From assembly GCF_030238365.1 (NCBI RefSeq), contig NZ_JASSOT010000001.1, positions 124,001 to 188,000 on the forward strand: a stretch of 64,000 nt of DNA. The letters run 5' to 3'. Position 1 is the stretch's first letter. Every line of letters begins with the position of its first letter. The DNA is from Lelliottia wanjuensis (lineage in GTDB: Bacteria > Pseudomonadota > Gammaproteobacteria > Enterobacterales > Enterobacteriaceae). Shown piece after piece: positions 7,020-16,334 of the stretch. The notes beneath the pieces are model-generated. The model was given only the letters and a program-made list of their open reading frames with translations, was not told where the DNA came from and ran no database searches. The position numbers and the translations under genes are program-made.

Positions 7020-10000
7020 TCACTCGCTGGTCGATTTCTCGCCTTTCCCTGCCATCTGCGCCAGGAAGTCATAGCGTTTTTGCAGATCCGCTGCCGCGTC
7101 TTTCCACAGCTGCTCGGCCACTTCTGGTTGCTGAGCATTGAGGCGACGGAAGCGTTGTTCCTGCATCAGGGTTTCTGCCAGGGCATCCGACGGCGGACGG
7201 GAGTCCAGCGCCAGCGGCAGTTTTCCTTCATCGGCACGACGCGGGTCGAAGCGATACAGCGGCCAGAAGCCGGTTGCGGTGAGCTGGCGCATCTGATCGT
7301 GGCTCAACGCCAGATCGTAGCCGTGCTCTTCGCAAGGGCTGTAGGCGATGATCAGTGACGGACCCGGATAAGCTTCCGCCTCCTGAATCGCTTTCACGGT
7401 CTGGTTCAGCTGTGCGCCTAGCGAAATCTGCGCGACATACACATGACCGTACATCATCATGCTCACGCCCAGGTCTTTACGCGCTTTGCGTTTTCCGTGT
7501 TCGCCAAACTTGGTGACTGCCCCCAGCGGTGTTGCTTTCGACGCCTGGCCGCCGGTGTTGGAATAACACTGGGTATCGAGCACAAGAATGTTGACGTTTT
7601 CCGTCAGGCTCAGGACGTGGTCCAGACCGCCGAAACCAATGTCATACGCCCAGCCGTCGCCGCCAATCAGCCAGATCGACTTCTCGACCAGCGCGTCGGC
7701 GTCCGTTAACAGCTGCTGCGCGCCCTCCACACCCTGAAGGTGCTGGCGCAGCTCGGCCACCTGCTCACGGCGCACTTCTGGCGTCGCGTCGCTGTGCAGG
7801 GCTTCATTCAATTCAGCCGGGAGCTTATCGGCGAACTGTTCCAGCAGACGCATCACCCGGGCGCGATGCTGGTCGACCGTCAAACGGAAGCCCAGCCCGA
7901 ACTCGGCGTTATCTTCAAACAACGAGTTCGCCCACGCCGGGCCGCGACCGTTCGCATCCGTGGTGTATGGTGTCGAAGGCAGGTTACCGCCGTAAATAGA
8001 GGAACAGCCGGTGGCGTTGGCGATCAGCATACGGTCGCCGTACAGCTGGGTGAGCAGCTTGATGTAAGGCGTTTCGCCGCAGCCGGAGCAGGCGCCGGAG
8101 TATTCGAACAGCGGCGTGATCAGCTGGGAAGTCCGGATATCAATACGCTCGAGCTTGCTGCGGTCGATTTCCGGCAGGTCGAGGAAGAAGTCGTAATTCA
8201 CTTTCTCCTCTTCGACATGCTCCAGGCGCGACATCATATTGATGGCTTTGATTTCCGGATTCTGACGATCTTTCGCCGGGCACACTTCGACGCACAGGTT
8301 GCAGCCGGTGCAATCTTCCGGTGCGACCTGCAGGACATATTTTTGACCGCGCATATCGCGGGATTTCACATCCAGCGAGTGCAGGCTGGCCGGGGCGTTT
8401 TCCATATCCTCAGGAGAAACCACTTTGGCACGAATGGCCGAGTGCGGACAGGCCGCGACGCAATGGTTGCACTGCGTACACAGCTCTTCCTTCCAGATCG
8501 GGATCTCTTCGGCGATGTTACGTTTTTCCCAGCGGGTGGTGCCCACCGGCCAGGTGCCGTCCGGCGGCAGAGCGGAGACGGGCAGGGCATCGCCAAGACC
8601 GGCCAGCATCGCGGCGGTAACGGTTTTAACAAAATCAGGCGCAGCGTCAGAGACCACCGGCGGACGGTTAGCGCTGCTGGCATTGACTGGCTGAAGCGGG
8701 ATTTCGGAAATCGATTCGCGCGCCAGGGCCAGCGCCTGCCAGTTACGCTCGACCAGATCCTGGCCTTTGCTGCTGTAGCTTTTGGCAATCGCGCCCTGCA
8801 GTTCCGCCAGCGCGCTGTCGCCCGGCAGAATGTTGGTCAGGTGGAAGAAGGCCATCTGCATGACGGTGTTGATACGCGCCGCCAGACCGCATTCGCGGGC
8901 GATTTTTGCCGCGTTGACGGTAAACAGACGGGCCTGTTTCTGGTTCAGCACCGCCTGCACTTCCTGCGGCAGGCGAGACCAGACTTCGTCGGCGTTGTAC
9001 GGGGTATTAATCAGGAAAATTCCGCCCGGTTTCAGGCGTTCGGCCATCTGATATTTATCGATAAATTGCAGCTGGTGGCAGCCGACAAAATCTGCCTGCG
9101 ACACCAGATAGGCCGAGCGAATCGGTTTTTCGCTGACGCGCAGATGCGAAACGGTCAGGCCGCCCGCTTTTTTGGAGTCATAGACGAAATAACCCTGGGC
9201 ATACCACGGCGTGGAGTTCCCGATAATTTTGATGTTGTTCTTGGTGGCCGAGACGCTGCCATCGCTGCCCAGACCGTAGAACAGCGCTTCGAGTTTAGAG
9301 GTCGAAGGCAGCGTGTTTTCCGGCAGCAGCAGGGAGAGATTGGTCACATCGTCATAAATGCCGACCGTAAAGCGTGGTTTCGGTTTGGCTTCGCTCAGCT
9401 CGTTGAACACCGCCATCACGCAGTCCGGCCCGAACTCTTTCGACGATAGGCCGTAGCGACCGCCAATCACGCGCGGCAGCGTTTCACGTTCGCCGCAGTT
9501 AAAGGCCTCGGCCAGGGCGGTCATCACATCCAGATACAGCGGTTCGGCGTGTGCGCCCGGCTCTTTGGTGCGGTCGAGCACGGCAACGTAACGAACGCTT
9601 TCCGGCAGAACGGAAAGCAGATGTTTTGCCGAGAACGGACGATACAGACGCACTTTCAACACGCCGACCTTTTCGCCGTGGGATAGCAGCTCGTCAACGA
9701 CCTCTTCACAGGTACCAATCGCAGAGCCCATCAGCACAATTACGCGCTCGGCCTGCGGGTGGCCGTAGTATTCAAACGGCTTATAGTCGCGTCCGGTAGC
9801 GGCGGAGAAATCGCTCATCGCCTGCTCGACGTGATCGTAGACCGCGTTGTACCAGGGGTTGGTGGCCTCACGTGACTGGAAATAGGTGTCCGGGTTCGCG
9901 GAGGTGCCGCGAATGACCGGATGCTCCGGGTTTAGCGCGCGGGCGCGGTGAGCATCGATCTCCGCCTGCGGCATCAGGTCCAGAATCGTATTGTCCGACA

Positions 10001-10544
10001 GCGGGACAATTTTATTGATTTCATGCGATGTGCGGAAACCGTCGAAAAAATGGATAAACGGCACGCGGCTTCTGAGGGTCGCGATGTGGGAGATCAGCGC
10101 GAAGTCCTGGGCTTCCTGCACATTGCTGGCGCAGAGCATGGCGCAACCGGTCTGGCGGACCGCCATCACATCGGAGTGATCGCCGAAAATCGACAGCGCG
10201 TGCGTGGCGACGGTACGAGCTGCGACGTGCAACACAAATGGGGTTAACTGTCCCGCCAGCTTGTAGAGTGTCGGGATCATCAGCAGTAAACCCTGCGACG
10301 AGGTAAACGACGTCGAGAGGGCACCGGTTTGCAGCGCGCCGTGCACCGCGCCGATGGCACCGGCTTCCGACTGCATCTCAACAACCCGAGGAACATCGCC
10401 CCAGACGTTTTTTAGCCCGTTGCCCGCCCAGGCATCAGCCTGCTCCGCCATGGTCGAACTTGGTGTAATGGGGTAGATGGCGATAACTTCGCTGGTGCGA
10501 AACGCGACGGACGCGGCCGCGCCATTACCGTCAATAGTGATCAT
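7020..10544 (-). CDS. nifJ: Pyruvate:flavodoxin (ferredoxin) oxidoreductase
   Basis: This 1174-residue enzyme is equal in length to E. coli YdbK (Pfo). It converts pyruvate and CoA to acetyl-CoA, CO2 and reduced flavodoxin or ferredoxin, using thiamine diphosphate and three [4Fe-4S] clusters. The two ferredoxin-like clusters are visible as CTQCNHCVAACP and CTGCNLCVEVCP. The third cluster and TPP site are shown by CSGCGETPY, NATGCSSIYGG and GDGWAYDIGFGG. The N-terminal part (AIYPITPSSTMAEQAD) is the pyrimidine-binding TPP domain. It is a single-gene unit. In E. coli it responds to superoxide through SoxS; I did not identify a soxbox here. Confidence 0.96.
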   Translation of the reverse strand: MITIDGNGAAASVAFRTSEVIAIYPITPSSTMAEQADAWAGNGLKNVWGDVPRVVEMQSEAGAIGAVHGALQTGALSTSFTSSQGLLLMIPTLYKLAGQLTPFVLHVAARTVATHALSIFGDHSDVMAVRQTGCAMLCASNVQEAQDFALISHIATLRSRVPFIHFFDGFRTSHEINKIVPLSDNTILDLMPQAEIDAHRARALNPEHPVIRGTSANPDTYFQSREATNPWYNAVYDHVEQAMSDFSAATGRDYKPFEYYGHPQAERVIVLMGSAIGTCEEVVDELLSHGEKVGVLKVRLYRPFSAKHLLSVLPESVRYVAVLDRTKEPGAHAEPLYLDVMTALAEAFNCGERETLPRVIGGRYGLSSKEFGPDCVMAVFNELSEAKPKPRFTVGIYDDVTNLSLLLPENTLPSTSKLEALFYGLGSDGSVSATKNNIKIIGNSTPWYAQGYFVYDSKKAGGLTVSHLRVSEKPIRSAYLVSQADFVGCHQLQFIDKYQMAERLKPGGIFLINTPYNADEVWSRLPQEVQAVLNQKQARLFTVNAAKIARECGLAARINTVMQMAFFHLTNILPGDSALAELQGAIAKSYSSKGQDLVERNWQALALARESISEIPLQPVNASSANRPPVVSDAAPDFVKTVTAAMLAGLGDALPVSALPPDGTWPVGTTRWEKRNIAEEIPIWKEELCTQCNHCVAACPHSAIRAKVVSPEDMENAPASLHSLDVKSRDMRGQKYVLQVAPEDCTGCNLCVEVCPAKDRQNPEIKAINMMSRLEHVEEEKVNYDFFLDLPEIDRSKLERIDIRTSQLITPLFEYSGACSGCGETPYIKLLTQLYGDRMLIANATGCSSIYGGNLPSTPYTTDANGRGPAWANSLFEDNAEFGLGFRLTVDQHRARVMRLLEQFADKLPAELNEALHSDATPEVRREQVAELRQHLQGVEGAQQLLTDADALVEKSIWLIGGDGWAYDIGFGGLDHVLSLTENVNILVLDTQCYSNTGGQASKATPLGAVTKFGEHGKRKARKDLGVSMMMYGHVYVAQISLGAQLNQTVKAIQEAEAYPGPSLIIAYSPCEEHGYDLALSHDQMRQLTATGFWPLYRFDPRRADEGKLPLALDSRPPSDALAETLMQEQRFRRLNAQQPEVAEQLWKDAAADLQKRYDFLAQMAGKGEKSTSE

Positions 10545-10811
10545 GTGACACCCTTACATTGCGCAAAAAAGAGGGACCCGTGAAACGTCGACGAGTCCTG
10601 TAGTTATATCCTTATTTTAGCAAAGCTCGGGCTTTCCGATTTTCGCTTTTGTGTCCTCGGTATTCCTGGCATCAATGTGTAGATCAACTTTCTGGCAAAA
10701 AAATCGCAAGATTTTGTTTCGGCGGTGCATAAATACGCAGTTCCGCTCTCGACGGGGCGGCGTGTGATGCCTATTATGCTTAGGTTTCGCAAAATGTATG
10801 GGGAAGAGAGA

Positions 10812-11078
10812 ATGCGTTCAGCGTTTTGGGTAGGGTGTGCGGCGTTACTGTTGTCTGCATGCAGCAATGAGCCGGTTCAGCAGGCGACCGCGGCACATGT
10901 TCCGCCGGGAATGAAAGCCGCAATGTCCAGTTCGGGTGAAGCCAGCTGTGCGATGGTGGGCGGTTCGTTATCCGTTGCCCGTCAGCTTGATGGGTCTGCT
11001 GTCGGGATGTGCGCATTACCCAATGGCAAACGCTGCAGTGAACAGTCGCTTGCCGTGGGCTCTTGCGGCGCTTACTGA
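10812..11078 (+). CDS. ydbJ: DUF333 lipoprotein YdbJ
   Basis: This 88-residue lipoprotein of unknown function is very close to E. coli YdbJ. The signal peptide MRSAFWVGCAALLLSAC ends in lipobox LSAC, so Cys17 should be lipidated. The DUF333 core contains MCALPNGKRCSEQSLAVGSC. A start at ATG 10812 has GGAAGAGAG upstream; longer readings add a nonsignal extension. Its stop codon abuts the hslJ stop codon on the other strand with no base between. The same ydbJ-hslJ pairing occurs in E. coli. Confidence 0.93.
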   Translation: MRSAFWVGCAALLLSACSNEPVQQATAAHVPPGMKAAMSSSGEASCAMVGGSLSVARQLDGSAVGMCALPNGKRCSEQSLAVGSCGAY

Positions 11079-11492
11079 TTAGTTTGCGCGTTTAAACATC
11101 AGCGTTTTTTCGGCTGTGGCCAGCGTGAGCTGATCCTCAGTCAGGTCTACCTGCGCGCCTTTGCTCAGCATATCGCCGATCGTGGCATCCAGCTCATTAA
11201 GCTGCGGCTCGGTGCAGAGTTTGCGCGTCATCGCCATGCCTTTGACCTTGAGTTCGCCCTCAGACAATTTCCCCTGGCCGCTGAAGCGGTTGCACATCAC
11301 GCCAGAGACGGCCATTTTCTCGCCAAAGCTCATTTCTGGCGGTACGGCGCTGGGTTTGATCGCCACACCGTTCACGCTTTCCAGCACAAAACGATGCCCT
11401 TCAAGTTGTCCTGCCTGCACAGAGGCCTTTCCGGGATTTACACACCCGGCCAGCGCCAGGGAAAACAGGCTTAACGCCACGAGCTTTTTCAT
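11079..11492 (-). CDS. hslJ: Heat-inducible lipoprotein HslJ (META domain)
   Basis: This 137-residue outer-membrane-type lipoprotein has signal MKKLVALSLFSLALAGC (lipobox LAGC) and a META domain. Hallmarks are the HRFVLESVNG opening, PPEMSFGEKMAVSG and MCNRFSG. E. coli HslJ is linked to heat shock and novobiocin resistance. The start at 11492 gives a canonical lipoprotein signal; the four codons further upstream are not needed. E. coli has ldhA after hslJ, but here the cytochrome oxidase operon follows, so synteny breaks at this point. Confidence 0.93.
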   Translation of the reverse strand: MKKLVALSLFSLALAGCVNPGKASVQAGQLEGHRFVLESVNGVAIKPSAVPPEMSFGEKMAVSGVMCNRFSGQGKLSEGELKVKGMAMTRKLCTEPQLNELDATIGDMLSKGAQVDLTEDQLTLATAEKTLMFKRAN

Positions 11493-11586
11493 ATTGCTTC
11501 TCAAACTATAAACACAATGAATATATCTGGATATTTTAACGATACCCTGAGGATTGTCATGGGTGTTTATCTGAAAGTGCGAGAAG

Positions 11587-11610
11587 GCCGGGCAGGGCGC
11601 GCCGCCCGGC
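11587..11610. repeat. Hairpin downstream of the oxidase operon (REP-like remnant or weak terminator)
   Basis: A 7-bp stem GCCGGGC/GCCCGGC surrounds a 10-base loop. It has no T-run in either direction and uses the same core letters as the REP repeats elsewhere in the window. Confidence 0.4.
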
Positions 11611-11621
11611 TGTGGGAATAA

Positions 11622-11750
11622 TTAATGTGATTTAAAGCCTGCGGCGGTCATCAGAATGCGGAAGAACATCCCGACGGCGGCCAGCGCCAGCACGCTGCCC
11701 CCCCAAATAATGCCCAGCCACATCAGGCGTTTCCAGATCGGTTGTTGCAT
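11622..11750 (-). CDS. Small subunit of CIO-type cytochrome bd (DUF2474, CydX-like)
   Basis: This 42-residue single-span protein (hydrophobic WLGIIWGGSVLALAAVGMFF, basic N-terminus, FKSH end) is encoded directly after subunit II, with a TGATG stop/start overlap at 11748-11752. DUF2474 proteins follow CioB genes and are considered the equivalent of CydX, which stabilises the haem-containing core of bd oxidases (family knowledge). The overlap means its translation is coupled to that of subunit II. Confidence 0.85.
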   Translation of the reverse strand: MQQPIWKRLMWLGIIWGGSVLALAAVGMFFRILMTAAGFKSH

Positions 11751-12760
11751 CAGTGATACCCCTCCCCATGTTGAACTTTTCCGCGAAACACGTAGTAGCT
11801 CCAGAACGTGTAGACCAGGATAATTGGGATAATCAGCAGGGCACCGACCAGCATAAAGCCCTGGCTTTGCGGCGGTGCCGCGGCCTGCCACAGCGTGATC
11901 GACGGCGGAATAATGTACGGCCAGATACTGATCCCAAGCCCGCTGAATCCGAGAAAAATCAGCCCCAGCGTCAGGACGAAGGGCGCGTTGTGGCTCTCGG
12001 TATCGTTGAGCTTTTTCCACGCCCAGCCGCTCAACACCACGACAAGCACCGGGACAGGCAGCAGGAAAAAGAGGTTCGGCAGGCTGAACCAGCGTTCGGC
12101 GATAGCCGGGTGCGCCAGCGGCGTCCAGAGGCTAATGGCCGCGATAACCAGCAGCAACACCACCAGGAGCTGTTTTGATACCTGACGCATTCTCGCCTGC
12201 AGCGGGTTCTCGCTTTTCATCACCAGCCAGGTTGCGCCGAGCAGGGCATACGCCACGGTCAGGCCGACGCCGCAGAACAGGTTAAAGAGCGTGAACCAGT
12301 CAAACGGCCCGCCGCTGTAGGCCCGGTTTGTCACCTCAAATCCGTTAATCACCGCGCCAACGACCACGCCCTGACTGAAGGTCGCCAGAATCGAGCCGCC
12401 GATAAAGGCTTTGTCCCAGAAGGGCCGATGCGCTGGAGTGGCTTTGAAGCGGAACTCAAAGGCCACGCCGCGGAAAATCAGGCCGATCAGCATCAACGTC
12501 AGTGGGATGGTTAACGCATCAATGATCACCGCGTAGGCCAGCGGAAACGCGCCAAACAGCGCTGCGCCGCCAAGTACCAGCCAGGTTTCGTTTCCGTCCC
12601 AGACCGGGGCGACGCTGTTGACCATCACGTCACGATCGTCCGCGTCGCGGGTGGTCGGGAACAGAATGCCGATGCCTAAATCGAAGCCGTCCATCACGAT
12701 ATACATCAGCGTGGCGAATACGATGATCACAAACCAGATAATGGAAAGATCGATGCCCAT
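11750..12760 (-). CDS. cioB: Cytochrome bd (CIO-type) ubiquinol oxidase subunit II
   Basis: The 336-residue CydB-family protein has about eight or nine membrane spans. The N-terminal signature YIVMDGFDLGIGILFP and VWDGNETWLVLGGAALFGAFP are typical of subunit II. It contributes to the haem cage and quinol site and has no haem of its own. The ATG overlaps the subunit I stop codon (TAATG at 12758-12762), so the two are translationally coupled. Confidence 0.93.
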   Translation of the reverse strand: MGIDLSIIWFVIIVFATLMYIVMDGFDLGIGILFPTTRDADDRDVMVNSVAPVWDGNETWLVLGGAALFGAFPLAYAVIIDALTIPLTLMLIGLIFRGVAFEFRFKATPAHRPFWDKAFIGGSILATFSQGVVVGAVINGFEVTNRAYSGGPFDWFTLFNLFCGVGLTVAYALLGATWLVMKSENPLQARMRQVSKQLLVVLLLVIAAISLWTPLAHPAIAERWFSLPNLFFLLPVPVLVVVLSGWAWKKLNDTESHNAPFVLTLGLIFLGFSGLGISIWPYIIPPSITLWQAAAPPQSQGFMLVGALLIIPIILVYTFWSYYVFRGKVQHGEGYH

Positions 12761-14166
12761 TATGGTTTCTCCTTAGTAACAAACTCAGGGCTGGCGGCAG
12801 AAAGCGGGCGAGCAGGGCGGCCATCGTTTTCCGTCGGGAAGGATTCATGTTCCTGCGGGCCTTTTTTGATGAGTCGCACCATGTAGCTGTAGCCGACGCC
12901 AAACACCGAGGTGTACACCACAATAAAGGCCAGCAGACTCACGCTCATGTGTAAGTCACCATGAGCGGAAACCGCGTCAGCCGTGCGTTGCAGGCCGTAG
13001 ACCACCCACGGCTGACGTCCGACTTCGGTCGTTACCCAACCGGCCAGAATGGCGATCAATCCGGATGGCCCCATCAGCAGGGCGAACCACAGGAACGGGC
13101 GCGAGGTATACATGCGCTGTTTATAGCGCAGCCACAGCGCCGCCACGCCTAACAGCAGCATCAGCATTCCCAGGCCCGCCATGATGCGGAAGGACCAGAA
13201 CACAATCGTCGAGTTCGGACGATCTTCTTTCGGGAAATCCTTCAGCGCCGGAACCTGTTTATCCAGGCTGTGCGTCAGGATCAGGCTGCCGAGCGCCGGA
13301 ATTTCCAGCCCGTAGCGGGTACGCTCCTGCTCCATATCCGGCCAGCCAAACAGCAGCAACGGCGTCGGTTCACCCGGCGGGTTCTCCCAGTGGCCTTCGA
13401 TAGCGGCAATTTTGGCGGGCTGATGTTTTAAGGTATTCAGGCCGTGCATATCGCCGACCATCGCCTGGATTGGCGCCACGATCAGCGTCATCCACAGCGC
13501 CATGGAAAACATATGGCGAATGGCGGGTGTGTTATTCCCGCGCAGCAGATGCCAGGCCGCAGAAGCGCCGACGAACAGGGCGCTGCTCAGGAAGGCGGCA
13601 ATGGACATATGGAACAGGCGATAGGGGAAGGAGGGGTTAAACACCACGGCGAACCAGTCGACGGGCACCACCACACCGTTGATGATTTCATAGCCCTGCG
13701 GGGTTTGCATCCAGCTGTTCGACGCCAGGATCCAGAAGGTCGAAATAATGGTGCCCAGCGCCACCATACAGGTGGAAAAGAAGTGCAGGCCCGGCCCGAC
13801 TTTATTCCAGCCAAACAGCATCACGCCGAGGAAACCGGCCTCCAGGAAGAAGGCGGTCAGCACTTCGTAGGTCAGCAGCGGGCCGGTAATACTCCCGGCG
13901 AACTGCGAAAAGCCGCTCCAGTTGGTGCCGAACTGATAGGCCATCACCAGCCCGGAGACCACGCCCATACCAAAGTTTACGGCGAAAATTTTCGACCAGA
14001 AATGGTACAGAGAACGCCAGACCGGGTTTTTGGTCTTCAGCCATAGCCCTTCGAGCACGGCCAGATAGCTGGCGAGACCGATGGTGATCGCCGGAAAAAT
14101 AATGTGGAAGGATACGGTAAATGCGAACTGTATCCTCGCCAGATGAAAAGCATCTAAACCAAACAT
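12760..14166 (-). CDS. cioA: Cytochrome bd (CIO-type) ubiquinol oxidase subunit I
   Basis: This 468-residue CydA-family protein oxidises quinol and reduces oxygen to water. Likely haem ligands are His in TVSFHIIFP and His in YRLFHMSIAA. Both conserved glutamates are in TYEVLTAFFLEAG. The quinol-site motif GRQPWVVYG and the short Q-loop (much shorter than in E. coli CydA, about 520 residues) are the marks of the CIO group, often cyanide-tolerant. I chose ATG 14166 (MFGLDAFHLARIQ) because GAGG lies seven bases upstream. The operon is cioA-cioB-DUF2474. It is a second bd oxidase if the usual cydAB exists elsewhere. Confidence 0.93.
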   Translation of the reverse strand: MFGLDAFHLARIQFAFTVSFHIIFPAITIGLASYLAVLEGLWLKTKNPVWRSLYHFWSKIFAVNFGMGVVSGLVMAYQFGTNWSGFSQFAGSITGPLLTYEVLTAFFLEAGFLGVMLFGWNKVGPGLHFFSTCMVALGTIISTFWILASNSWMQTPQGYEIINGVVVPVDWFAVVFNPSFPYRLFHMSIAAFLSSALFVGASAAWHLLRGNNTPAIRHMFSMALWMTLIVAPIQAMVGDMHGLNTLKHQPAKIAAIEGHWENPPGEPTPLLLFGWPDMEQERTRYGLEIPALGSLILTHSLDKQVPALKDFPKEDRPNSTIVFWSFRIMAGLGMLMLLLGVAALWLRYKQRMYTSRPFLWFALLMGPSGLIAILAGWVTTEVGRQPWVVYGLQRTADAVSAHGDLHMSVSLLAFIVVYTSVFGVGYSYMVRLIKKGPQEHESFPTENDGRPARPLSAASPEFVTKEKP

Positions 14167-14594
14167 GCACAGCCTCAATGTCAATCGGTGTGGTGTTATG
14201 GTATAGGGCGCGAAATCGAACGAGCAGACGCAGAAACGGGATATTTATGTATAACAGTTTGCGAAAGTGGTGAGGTTTACTCATCTGATATAGTGAGTTA
14301 ACCAGTACAAATGACTGATGATTTCGTTAAAAGTTCTGATTATATAAGTTTTCTTTTTTATCACTTTTCTTCATTTAAGGGCTTGCGTTGTTCTCTCCGC
14401 CGTGCGTTAATGCTTGCTCGGTTTGAAAGCCAAATAATATCTGACGTCGTCTCAAAGCATTTCTCATCACGTTGTGCCTCTCCGCAGCCTCTTGGGTCTT
14501 CTCTTTACACTCTGATTAGTTTTGTCTCAGACCACTATCGCCTTGAATGGCCCCAATTAGCTTATTTACGTTTTTACGTTGACTGGAGAATCCT
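14167..14594 (+). promoter_or_regulatory. 428-bp gap: promoter and likely long leader of the ymcF-like gene
   Basis: The left part must hold the cioA promoter on the minus strand. On the plus strand TATATAAG at 14341, with TTTCGT about 17 bases upstream, is a possible promoter. It would give a leader of about 240 bases before ymcF. Long leaders are typical of enteric cold-shock genes. An ORF at 14311-14598 has no ribosome site and an unusual composition, and I do not treat it as a gene. Confidence 0.4.
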
Positions 14595-14786
14595 ATGATT
14601 TCTTACATCCATTTTCGTTGCCCATGCTGTCATGGCTCGCAGTACCGCACATCCATTTTTGATGTGTCCGAAAAAAATCCACACGGTGCGAAGTGCATTT
14701 TCTGCAAATCGTCCATGATGACCCTTGACCACCTGGCTGTCTCCTCTTTCCCGGAGCAAGCTCAGTACAGTCATCGTCCGTCATAA
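14595..14786 (+). CDS. ymcF: YmcF-like cold-shock small zinc-ribbon protein
   Basis: This 63-residue protein has a CPCC...CIFC zinc ribbon (FRCPCCHGSQYRTS and GAKCIFCKSSM). That pattern matches E. coli YmcF and its paralog YnfQ, small proteins made in the cold; their exact function is unknown. A good ribosome site (GGAGA, six-base spacer) precedes the ATG. In E. coli these genes lie beside csp genes, while here the gene stands alone between cioA and ydcR. The tail HLAVSSFPEQAQYSHRPS is not conserved as far as I recall. Confidence 0.8.
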   Translation: MISYIHFRCPCCHGSQYRTSIFDVSEKNPHGAKCIFCKSSMMTLDHLAVSSFPEQAQYSHRPS

Positions 14787-14867
14787 CACCGCGCATACCA
14801 TAACAGTTCATTAAAACTGCCAATTTTCTCCTGCTGATATACTATGTTGTGAAGCAAGGAGAGAAGA

Positions 14868-16277
14868 ATGAAAAAATACCAGCGCCTGGCGCAGCAAATC
14901 ATTTCGCAAATCGAACTTGGCGTGTGGTTGCCGGGAGATAAGCTACCGTCGTTGCGTGAGCAAGTTGCCAGCAGCGGCATGAGTTTCATGACCGTCGGTC
15001 ATGCGTATCAAACGCTGGAAAGTCAGGGGCGAATCGTTGCTCGCCCACAATCGGGTTACTACGTTGCTCCGCGCCCGGTTAAGCAGCAGCCTGCGCCACC
15101 CGCGCAGGTGATGCGCGACGAAATGGTCGATATCAACACCTATATTTTTGATGTCCTGCAGGCCAGCCGCGACCCCTCTGTTTTACCCTTTGCTTCCGCT
15201 TTTCCCGACCCCAGACTGTTTCCGCTCCAGCAGCTCAACCGTTCTCTTGCCAACGTCAGCAAAACGGCGACCGCCATGAGCGTCATTGAAAATCTGCCGC
15301 CCGGCAACGTCGATCTCCGTCACGCCATCGCGCGCCGTTACGCGCAGCAGGGGATGAATATCTCCCCAGAAGAGATTGTGATCACCGCCGGTGCGCTCGA
15401 AGCGCTCAACCTGAGTTTGCAGGCCGTGACCGAGCCGGGCGACTGGGTGATCGTCGAAAACCCCTGTTTCTACGGCGCGCTGCAGGCGCTGGAAAGGCTG
15501 AAACTCAAAGCGCTATCTATCGCCACCGACGTGCGCGAAGGGATCGATCTGAATGCCCTGGAGCAGGCGCTGAACGACTACCCGGTAAAAGCCTGCTGGC
15601 TAATGACCAACAGCCAAAACCCGCTCGGGTTTACCCTCAGCGCCGAGAAAAAAGCGCATCTGGTGGCCCTCCTGACGAAGCATAACGTTACGCTTATCGA
15701 AGATGACGTCTATAGCGAGCTCTACTTTGGCCGCGAAAAACCGCTGCCCGCCAAAGCCTGGGACAGCCAGGACATGACGCTTCACTGCTCGTCTTTCTCG
15801 AAATGTCTGGTCGCCGGATTCCGCATCGGCTGGGTGGCGGCAGGCAAACATGCGCGTCGTATTCAACAGCTACAGCTGATGAGCACGCTCTCGACCAGCT
15901 CCCCGATGCAGCTCGCGCTGGTGGATTATCTCGCCACCAAACGTTACGACGCCCATCTTCGCCGCCTGCGCCGCACGCTGGCCGAGCGCAAACAGCAGGC
16001 GTGGCAATCCCTGATGCGCCATCTGCCCGCGGAAGTCAAAATTCACCACAACGACAGCGGCTACTTTTTGTGGCTGGAGCTGCCTGCGCCGTTAGATGCC
16101 GGAAAGCTCTCCGAACAGGCGCTGGCGCACCATATCAGCATTGCGCCGGGCAAGATGTTCTCTACCTCCGATGTCTGGACGCCATTCTTCCGCTTTAATA
16201 CGTCGTGGGCGTGGGGTGAGCGGGAAGAACAGGCCGTTGTCCAGTTGGCAAAATTAATTAGCGCGATGCTGAAATAA
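14868..16277 (+). CDS. ydcR: MocR-type regulator/aminotransferase YdcR
   Basis: The 469-residue protein consists of a GntR winged helix (residues 1-75, PGDKLPSLREQVASSGMSF) and a fold-type I aminotransferase-like domain. The PLP lysine is expected in SSFSKCLVAGFRIGW, with NSQNPLGF as the conserved Asn/Pro motif. Closely similar to E. coli YdcR. MocR proteins usually sense PLP-bound ligands and control neighbouring genes. The adjacent ydcSTUV-patD operon suggests putrescine or GABA-aldehyde metabolism as the target (inference). GGAGAGAAG precedes the start. An intrinsic terminator follows. Confidence 0.95.
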   Translation: MKKYQRLAQQIISQIELGVWLPGDKLPSLREQVASSGMSFMTVGHAYQTLESQGRIVARPQSGYYVAPRPVKQQPAPPAQVMRDEMVDINTYIFDVLQASRDPSVLPFASAFPDPRLFPLQQLNRSLANVSKTATAMSVIENLPPGNVDLRHAIARRYAQQGMNISPEEIVITAGALEALNLSLQAVTEPGDWVIVENPCFYGALQALERLKLKALSIATDVREGIDLNALEQALNDYPVKACWLMTNSQNPLGFTLSAEKKAHLVALLTKHNVTLIEDDVYSELYFGREKPLPAKAWDSQDMTLHCSSFSKCLVAGFRIGWVAAGKHARRIQQLQLMSTLSTSSPMQLALVDYLATKRYDAHLRRLRRTLAERKQQAWQSLMRHLPAEVKIHHNDSGYFLWLELPAPLDAGKLSEQALAHHISIAPGKMFSTSDVWTPFFRFNTSWAWGEREEQAVVQLAKLISAMLK

Positions 16278-16295
16278 GCCGAAAGGCTTATTTTT
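16273..16295 (+). terminator. Intrinsic terminator of ydcR
   Basis: The 8-bp stem AATAAGCC/GGCTTATT closes a GAAA tetraloop and leads into TTTTT. The stem begins inside the ydcR stop codon. Confidence 0.85.
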
Positions 16296-16334
16296 CACCG
16301 GCGTCATATTCCCGCATAAATAAACATTCCTTAT

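Noticed and set aside
7740..9449. 569-codon open frame on the plus strand
   Set aside because: It is antisense to the intact pyruvate oxidoreductase gene; high-GC codon use in the real gene opens the opposite frame. It has no ribosome site or known motif.
14311..14598. 95-codon ORF upstream of the ymcF-like gene
   Set aside because: No ribosome site, low-complexity composition, and it overlaps the true ymcF start in a different frame. It is better read as leader sequence.
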